Shown here one piece after another: positions 59,423 through 64,000 of a stretch of DNA of 64,000 nt; within the stretch, counting starts at the first letter, position 1; every line of letters starts with the position of its first letter. The DNA is from Paenibacillus_G elgii_A. GTDB lineage: Bacteria; Bacillota; Bacilli; Paenibacillales; NBRC-103111. The DNA lies in NCBI GenBank assembly GCA_042219835.1, contig JBHJMN010000021.1:34696-98695 (forward strand), read 5' to 3'. Below the pieces are notes generated by a model. It had not been told where the DNA came from and ran no database searches. It saw only the letters and a list, made by a program, of their open reading frames with translations. The position numbers and the translations under genes were made by a program.

Positions 59423-59528
59423 TAATGATGTTCGTGCCCAATAGCGGCCCCGAGGTCGATCTGGTGGCGCCGTGGGACGTTTTTACGACGGGGATCGGCG
59501 GAAGATACGAATACCGAGGGAAACAGCG
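59423..59528 (+). pseudogene. Inverted internal fragment of an S8 (subtilisin) peptidase
   Basis: The plus strand encodes VPNSGPEVDLVAPWDVFTTG and IGGRYEYRG, the segment that in subtilases precedes the catalytic Ser (SNxGPEVDxxAPG...GGxYxY). It lies head to head with the N-terminal fragment of such a peptidase on the minus strand (59529-59942), so an inversion has split the gene. The 250 bases to its left hold no recognisable gene. Confidence 0.65.
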
Positions 59529-59942
59529 TCAAATACCCGGCGGCGTATCCGACCGTGCGGCGATTCCTTTATCGTTGTTGGCCGCAGCGCCGATGATTCC
59601 GGCGACATTCGTGCCGTGCCCGTTGTCATCGTCCGGCGGCTGGCCAGGCTCGATCAAATTGATCCCTTTCACCAAATTCGGCATAAGATCCGGATGGTTC
59701 AAATCGACGCCCGTATCCACGATCGCAATCACGATCGAGTCGTTTCCGGTCGCGACGTCCCAAGCCTCGTTCATACGAATTTGCTGCAAGTAGGCTTGCT
59801 TCTCCACCAGCGGGTCGGTCGGGTAAGCCGAAATCTGCACATCCCTCGCTTCCTCGGCCGCCATGGAAGGAAATGGAACCCATAGTGACCATAAAAGTAA
59901 AATGCAGAGAGTGATGACGATGTTAAATTTTTTATCTGGCAT
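59529..59942 (-). pseudogene. N-terminal fragment of a secreted S8 (subtilisin-like) peptidase
   Basis: This 137-codon frame has a signal peptide (FNIVITLCILLLWSLWVPFP), a short pro-region and the first part of a subtilase catalytic domain: the catalytic Asp in IAIVDTGVDLNHPDL and His in DDDNGHGTNVAGIIGAAANN. It then breaks at the junction with the inverted fragment, ending SDTPPGI. The oxyanion Asn and catalytic Ser regions are missing, so it is inactive. It lies 6 bases after the pepF stop on the same strand. Confidence 0.85.
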
Positions 59943-59948
59943 CGCTTA

Positions 59949-61748
59949 TTAAAACAACTGTTCCAGCTCGTCGATCAAAGAACCGACATAGGCGACCGCG
60001 CTTCGAATCGGCTGCGGCTCGGACATATCGACGCCGGCGAGCTTCATCAGCTCAAGCGGCCGCATCGTGCCTCCGGCCTTGAGCACGTCGAGCCAGCGGT
60101 CCACGGCCGGCTGTCCTTCCTTGCGGATGAGCTCGGCTACAGCCGTCGAGGCCGTTAAGCCCGCGGCGTACGTATACGGATATAGCCCCAAATAATAATG
60201 CGGCTGGCGCATCCAGGTTAATTCCGCTCCCGTGTCGATGTCGACCGCATCTGCCCAGAATTCCGACAGCACGCTCCCCTTCAGCTCGCGGAGCTTTTTC
60301 GCCGTCAGCGCCTTGCCCGCTTCCGCCGCCTCGTACACCCTGTTCTGCATGTCGCCTTCCAGCAGGTGCGTGACGAAATTGTGATAGTAGGTGTTCAGAA
60401 GCTGAAGAATCACCCAACGTTTCAGACGCGGATCGTCGGATTGCTCCATCAGATGCTGGGCGAGAAGCAGCTCGTTCATCGTCGACGGCGCTTCGATAAA
60501 ATAAGTAGATGGCCTGAAGTTCGTATACCGCTGATTGCGCGCGGCCAGCATCAGATGGCCCGCATGCCCCAGCTCGTGCGCCAGCGTAAAGGCGCTGCGC
60601 ATGTTGTCCGCCCACGTGATCAGAATGTAAGAATGCGTGCTGTACGTGCTTGAGCAGAAGGCACCGGTCGACTTGCCGATATTGTCGGCGTAATCGATCC
60701 AGCGCCCGGTCAGCGCCTGCTCCATAAGCTCCGTGTATTCGGGCCCCAGCACCCGCAGAGCGTCCAGAATCGTCCGCCCCGCCTCTTCGAACGTGACCGA
60801 AGGGCTGAATTCCGGATCGAGCGGGGCTTTCAAGTCGCAGAACCGGATGCGGTCCAAGCCGAGCACCCGCTGCTTCAGCCGGGCCAACCGCCGCATGTGC
60901 GGTGCCAGCTCCGTGCGAATAATATCCAGGATGTTATGATACATCGGAATCGTGACCTGCTGCGGCTGGAGCAGCATATGCGTTACGGATTCGTAGCCGC
61001 GCTGCCGGGAAATGACCGTCTGTTTTTTCACTTCGGCGGCATAGACTGCGGCAAACGTATTCTGGTAAGACTCCAGCGTCCCGGTAAACGACTGGTAAGC
61101 ATTCCGGCGCAGCACGGTATCCGGCGACAGCTCGTAGTCGGTTTCGTACAGCGCGAACGAAACCGGCCGTGTTACGCCCTCACCGTCTTCCACGGAAGCG
61201 AAGGACATATCCGACAGCTTGCTTCGCTGGTAGATCGTATAGGGGGCGCCCAGCACTTCCCCGAGCGACGCCAGGACCGCTTCCGTCTCCGCCTGCAGCC
61301 GGTGCGGCTTCGTTTCCAGCAATTCCGTCAAGCTTTTGCGGAACGGCTCCAATTTCGGTTCTTCGCCGATGTACCGTTCCAGCCATCCATCCGCCAGCGC
61401 CAGCAGCTCCGAGCGAATGAACGAAAGCCCGGCCTCCGCTTGCGCAGCGACATCTCCGACCCGTGCAGAATTCGCTTGGTACGCCGGGTTCGTTCCGTCG
61501 CCGGACTGCTGCAAGCGGGCATATGTAGCGGCGCGCAAAAGCCGGATATGCAGCGCCTCCTGCGCCTCAAGACACTCCAGAAGCCGGCCGCCCCCTTCGC
61601 ACAGCTTCCCTTGAAAGCGCTCCATGGACGTGAGAGATTCAACGATGCCGGTCATCTCGGCTTCCCAAGCTTCGTCTCCTGCATACAGATCGGCCAAATT
61701 CCAAGTGGATTGCGGCTCGACCTGATCTCTTCTTTTTCTCTCTTTCAT
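59949..61748 (-). CDS. pepF: Oligoendopeptidase F (M3 family metallopeptidase)
   Basis: A 599-residue cytosolic zinc peptidase that degrades oligopeptides. It starts with the family pattern STWNLADLYAGDEAWEAEM, has STYSTHSYILITWADNMRSA before the zinc site FTLAHELGHAGH (HExxH) and the third ligand region FIEAPSTMNELLLAQHLME. The final domain has PYTYAAGLTASTAVAELIR. The length is normal. ATG 61748 follows AAAGGAGAAAGCGG. It is convergent-free upstream and divergent from the YneQ-like gene. Confidence 0.95.
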   Translation of the reverse strand: MKERKRRDQVEPQSTWNLADLYAGDEAWEAEMTGIVESLTSMERFQGKLCEGGGRLLECLEAQEALHIRLLRAATYARLQQSGDGTNPAYQANSARVGDVAAQAEAGLSFIRSELLALADGWLERYIGEEPKLEPFRKSLTELLETKPHRLQAETEAVLASLGEVLGAPYTIYQRSKLSDMSFASVEDGEGVTRPVSFALYETDYELSPDTVLRRNAYQSFTGTLESYQNTFAAVYAAEVKKQTVISRQRGYESVTHMLLQPQQVTIPMYHNILDIIRTELAPHMRRLARLKQRVLGLDRIRFCDLKAPLDPEFSPSVTFEEAGRTILDALRVLGPEYTELMEQALTGRWIDYADNIGKSTGAFCSSTYSTHSYILITWADNMRSAFTLAHELGHAGHLMLAARNQRYTNFRPSTYFIEAPSTMNELLLAQHLMEQSDDPRLKRWVILQLLNTYYHNFVTHLLEGDMQNRVYEAAEAGKALTAKKLRELKGSVLSEFWADAVDIDTGAELTWMRQPHYYLGLYPYTYAAGLTASTAVAELIRKEGQPAVDRWLDVLKAGGTMRPLELMKLAGVDMSEPQPIRSAVAYVGSLIDELEQLF

Positions 61749-61835
61749 TTCCGCTTTCTCCTTTACATTTGAAGTAGACCGTTCTATCCGTCATAATAAA
61801 ACAAAATGAAAATCATCGATAAGGATGATCGGCTT

Positions 61836-62138
61836 ATGGCATTCGGTATTAAAAGAAAAGAGCTCGTTCAGTGGAAAGAAGCGGTCGCGCGCGGGGAGAT
61901 CGCCTTTTTAACCCATTTTTGGTTCGACCCGCGTTTTCCTCAGTTTCATTCAGTCACCAAGGTCGGGTGCTCGGATATGGAGCGGCTCGTCGCATGGTGC
62001 GAAGCCAACGACCTGAATCCCCGGTATATCCACGACCGCGAAAGCTTCCCGCACTACGACCTGATCGGACCGAAACAGATCGAAATTTTGCAAAAGGAAG
62101 GGCTTGGGGAACACATCGAACGGTTCAAGCTGTGCTGA
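61836..62138 (+). CDS. YneQ-like conserved hypothetical protein
   Basis: A 100-residue protein resembling Bacillus YneQ: MAFGIKRKELVQWKEAVARG, EIAFLTHFWFDPRFP, SVTKVGCSDMERLVAWC, FPHYDLIGPKQIEILQKEG. It is conserved in Bacillota but of unknown function. ATG 61836 is chosen because the family starts MAFGI and AAGGATG precedes it; an ATG ten codons upstream has no RBS. Its 3' end overlaps the convergent luciferase-like gene by 14 bases. Confidence 0.85.
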   Translation: MAFGIKRKELVQWKEAVARGEIAFLTHFWFDPRFPQFHSVTKVGCSDMERLVAWCEANDLNPRYIHDRESFPHYDLIGPKQIEILQKEGLGEHIERFKLC

Positions 62139-63075
62139 TGCCTCCCGCTGCTCCCCATACGGCATCCGCCAGCAGCTCGTACGAACGAAGGCGGCTTTCG
62201 TAGTCAGGCCCCAGCGTAACGATCATCAATTCGTCAAAGCCGCAATCTCTCTGCAACTGCTCCAATGCCGCCTTCACTTGTCCCGGCGTTCCGATCATCG
62301 GCTTGGGCCGTTCTTCTCCGCTGCCTCCCTCCGGCTGCAGCAGCCGCTTCGCTTCGGACGCGAGCCTGTGCGCCTCCTCTTCCGTATCCGCGCAGAGGAC
62401 GTTCACGGCCATGATTGCACGCGGGGCAGCTCCCAAAGGCGTTGGCCGGAACTCCCGAACGTAGGCGGAAAGCACTTCCGCCCCGTCCCGGTCGCTCATG
62501 AAATGGCCGAAGACGTATCCGGCCCCGAATTCCGCGGCATACGAGGCGCTCTTCTGATTCGTCCCGAGCAGCCATACCTCCGGATCGGCAGGAGGAACGG
62601 GCATCGCCCGGACAGGCATATCCTCCACGCGAAATTCGTCGGCAAGCAAGGCGGACAAAGAACGAAGCGATTCGGGCAGCTGCCGGACATTTTCCAAAAA
62701 ATTGCCGCTCAGCGCCATGCTCATATGCGCCGAGCCCCCCGGGGCCCGGCCGATTCCGAGATCGATCCGCCCGGGATACAACGCCGCGAGCAGCCGAAAC
62801 GTTTCGGCCACCTTGATCGGCTTGTAATGCGGCAGCAGCAGCGCCCCGGAGCCGAGCCGTATCCGCTCCGTGTGTGCGCCGATATGCGACAGCAGCACTT
62901 CCGGCGCAGGACAGGCCAGCCCCGGCATATCGTGATGCTCCGCGGCCCAGTAGCGCGAATACCCCAGCCTCTCCGCCGTCTGGGCAAGTCTGCGCGCCTG
63001 CGCCAAAGCAGTCACGGCATCCGCCCCTTCAAGCAAAGGAACAAGATCCAGCAGGCTTAACTTCATGTGCGTCAT
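62125..63075 (-). CDS. LLM-class flavin-dependent oxidoreductase
   Basis: A 316-residue luciferase-like monooxygenase family protein: MKLSLLDLVPL, GYSRYWAAEHHDMPGLA, ERIRLGSGALLLPHYKPIKV, PGRIDLGIGRAPGGSAH and EVWLLGTNQKSA, with GTPGQVKAALEQL near the end. It matches the MsnO8/YvbT-type subgroup. These enzymes use reduced flavin on varied substrates; the substrate is unknown. ATG 63075 or 63066 may be used; the RBS AGGAG lies 2 or 11 bases away respectively. Confidence 0.93.
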   Translation of the reverse strand: MTHMKLSLLDLVPLLEGADAVTALAQARRLAQTAERLGYSRYWAAEHHDMPGLACPAPEVLLSHIGAHTERIRLGSGALLLPHYKPIKVAETFRLLAALYPGRIDLGIGRAPGGSAHMSMALSGNFLENVRQLPESLRSLSALLADEFRVEDMPVRAMPVPPADPEVWLLGTNQKSASYAAEFGAGYVFGHFMSDRDGAEVLSAYVREFRPTPLGAAPRAIMAVNVLCADTEEEAHRLASEAKRLLQPEGGSGEERPKPMIGTPGQVKAALEQLQRDCGFDELMIVTLGPDYESRLRSYELLADAVWGAAGGISTA

Positions 63076-63152
63076 TGCTCCTCTCTCAGGGCTGTTTCGA
63101 TTCTCTTCTAAGTGTATCCAACCTCAATAGCGGCGGCAACTTTGCGAAAGCC

Positions 63153-63932
63153 TTAACCCCAAAATCCGCCGTCCGAATGAATGATTTGCCCCGTTACCCA
63201 TCGGGCGTCGTCGCCGGCCAGAAAACGGATCAGCCTTGCAGCATCTTCCGGCTGTCCGATGCGTCCCATGGGAAATTTGGGAAGCAGGGTCCGCTTCAGC
63301 GCTTCGTCCATCCATCCCGAATCGGTCGGTCCGGGATCGACCGCATTGACCGTGATCCGGTGCGGGGCCAGCTCCGCCGCGAGCGAGACGGTAAACGCCG
63401 AAATGGCCCCTTTGGTCGCGACATAGGCCAGATTTCCCGGCATCGGACCTTTGTCTTGTCCCGATACCAGATTAATGATCCGTCCACCGCTCCCGCCTTT
63501 TACCCTGCGGGCAAATTCCACTGAAAGCATGCAAGTGCCGCGAACATTGACGGCGTGATGCGCATCGAGAATATCTGCGTTCAGCGCCTCGAAGCCGACT
63601 TCCTCACAATGCGTAGCGTTATTGATCAATATAAACGGGGTGCCCAGCCGGTGCTGTACTTCATCCAGCAGCCGGATCGCCGAGTCAGTCCCGGCTAAAT
63701 CGAGCTCCATCGACGCGGTCCTTACCCCAAGCGCGACAAGCTCCTCGGCTATCTGCCTCGGCCAGTCCCGCTCGCTTCCGTAAGGCTGAGCTTCGTCATA
63801 TTTGCTCCAATGGGTAAAAAACAAATCGGCGCCTTCTTCCGCCAGCGCGCGGGCAATGGCGCTACCAATACCGTTTCGGCGGCTCACTCCAGTCACAATG
63901 GCGACTTTGCCTTGCAATCTTTTCTCGTTCAT
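63153..63932 (-). CDS. Short-chain dehydrogenase/reductase (SDR)
   Basis: A 259-residue classical SDR: nucleotide motif TGVSRRNGIGSAIA, DLAGTDS, the strand ILINNATHCEE (NNAx), catalytic Ser in INLVSGQDKG, YVATKGA (YxxxK) and DPGPTDSGWMDE. The C-terminal HSDGGFWG is typical of 3-oxoacyl-reductase-like members. ATG 63932 follows GGAGGGGATTGG. The substrate is unknown. It lies 77 bases upstream of the LLM gene and may be cotranscribed. Nothing is recognisable in 63933-64000. Confidence 0.93.
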   Translation of the reverse strand: MNEKRLQGKVAIVTGVSRRNGIGSAIARALAEEGADLFFTHWSKYDEAQPYGSERDWPRQIAEELVALGVRTASMELDLAGTDSAIRLLDEVQHRLGTPFILINNATHCEEVGFEALNADILDAHHAVNVRGTCMLSVEFARRVKGGSGGRIINLVSGQDKGPMPGNLAYVATKGAISAFTVSLAAELAPHRITVNAVDPGPTDSGWMDEALKRTLLPKFPMGRIGQPEDAARLIRFLAGDDARWVTGQIIHSDGGFWG

Positions 63933-64000
63933 CCAATCCCCTCCGTGTAGATGGGACGCACTAGTGTGAGCAGCCGGAGATGCAACCATTCCCGGATACT

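Overview
The window is chromosomal DNA from a spore-forming member of the Bacillota, most likely Paenibacillaceae. Two alpha/beta small acid-soluble spore proteins, the polA-mutM-ytaF-coaE-nrdR gene order near phoPR, strong AGGAGG ribosome binding sites, TTG starts, a T-box leader, CIRCE, Zur-type and PhoP-type boxes and a moderately high GC content all point there. Most genes read on the minus strand. The assignment rests on gene content and recognisable protein families; no database search was possible.

Layout. 1-3434: an FNR-type-controlled unit of hemerythrin, a 46-residue zinc ribbon and adhE (ethanol fermentation; its last codons lie off the left edge). 3500-8700: a spore protein, exported and membrane proteins of unknown role, and a TIM-barrel isomerase next to a frameshifted amidohydrolase. 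8760-13571: metals and cofactors, with a CDF efflux pump plus fetA-fetB (fetB carries a stop codon), a 2Fe-2S protein behind a cobalamin riboswitch, and a COG0523 GTPase behind a Zur-type box. 13600-15600: a tnpB remnant, a c-di-AMP riboswitch in front of a LysM/CAP cell-wall protein, and a c-di-GMP-II riboswitch with terminator in front of an unknown 58-codon ORF. 15900-26600: small regulators, an NAD-dependent epimerase, htpG under CIRCE, leuA under a T-box, a methyltransferase with a divergent LysR gene, and a marR-MFS pair with palindromic operators. 26590-32640: a glycoside uptake and hydrolysis block (MFS plus GH3, divergent AraC-type regulator, class I aldolase). 33590-36600: tRNA-Ala, decayed or unknown low-GC genes, nrdR and a second spore protein.

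36600-53640 holds a conserved core: lytic transglycosylase, coaE, ytaF, mutM, polA, then the whole phosphate system phoU-pstBAC-pstS with phased PhoP boxes, two Gfo/Idh/MocA oxidoreductases, a YbaK-type deacylase and phoP/phoR. 53750-63932 holds a truncated BASS transporter, class I fumarase, a 5'-nucleotidase, a second YtaF paralogue, an HTH-DUF1232 protein, wrecked mgtA-like and subtilisin-like genes, oligoendopeptidase F, a YneQ-like protein, a luciferase-like oxidoreductase and an SDR.

Three themes stand out. First, the window is rich in RNA and DNA control elements: cobalamin, c-di-AMP and c-di-GMP-II riboswitches, a T-box, a probable attenuator before the CDF gene, CIRCE, and Zur, PhoP, FNR and MarR sites. 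The two cyclic-dinucleotide switches are only about 1.1 kb apart. Second, at least nine genes are visibly broken by single-base lesions, truncation or inversion. Third, phosphate sensing (PhoPR) and uptake (Pst) sit within 10 kb of each other beside DNA repair genes.
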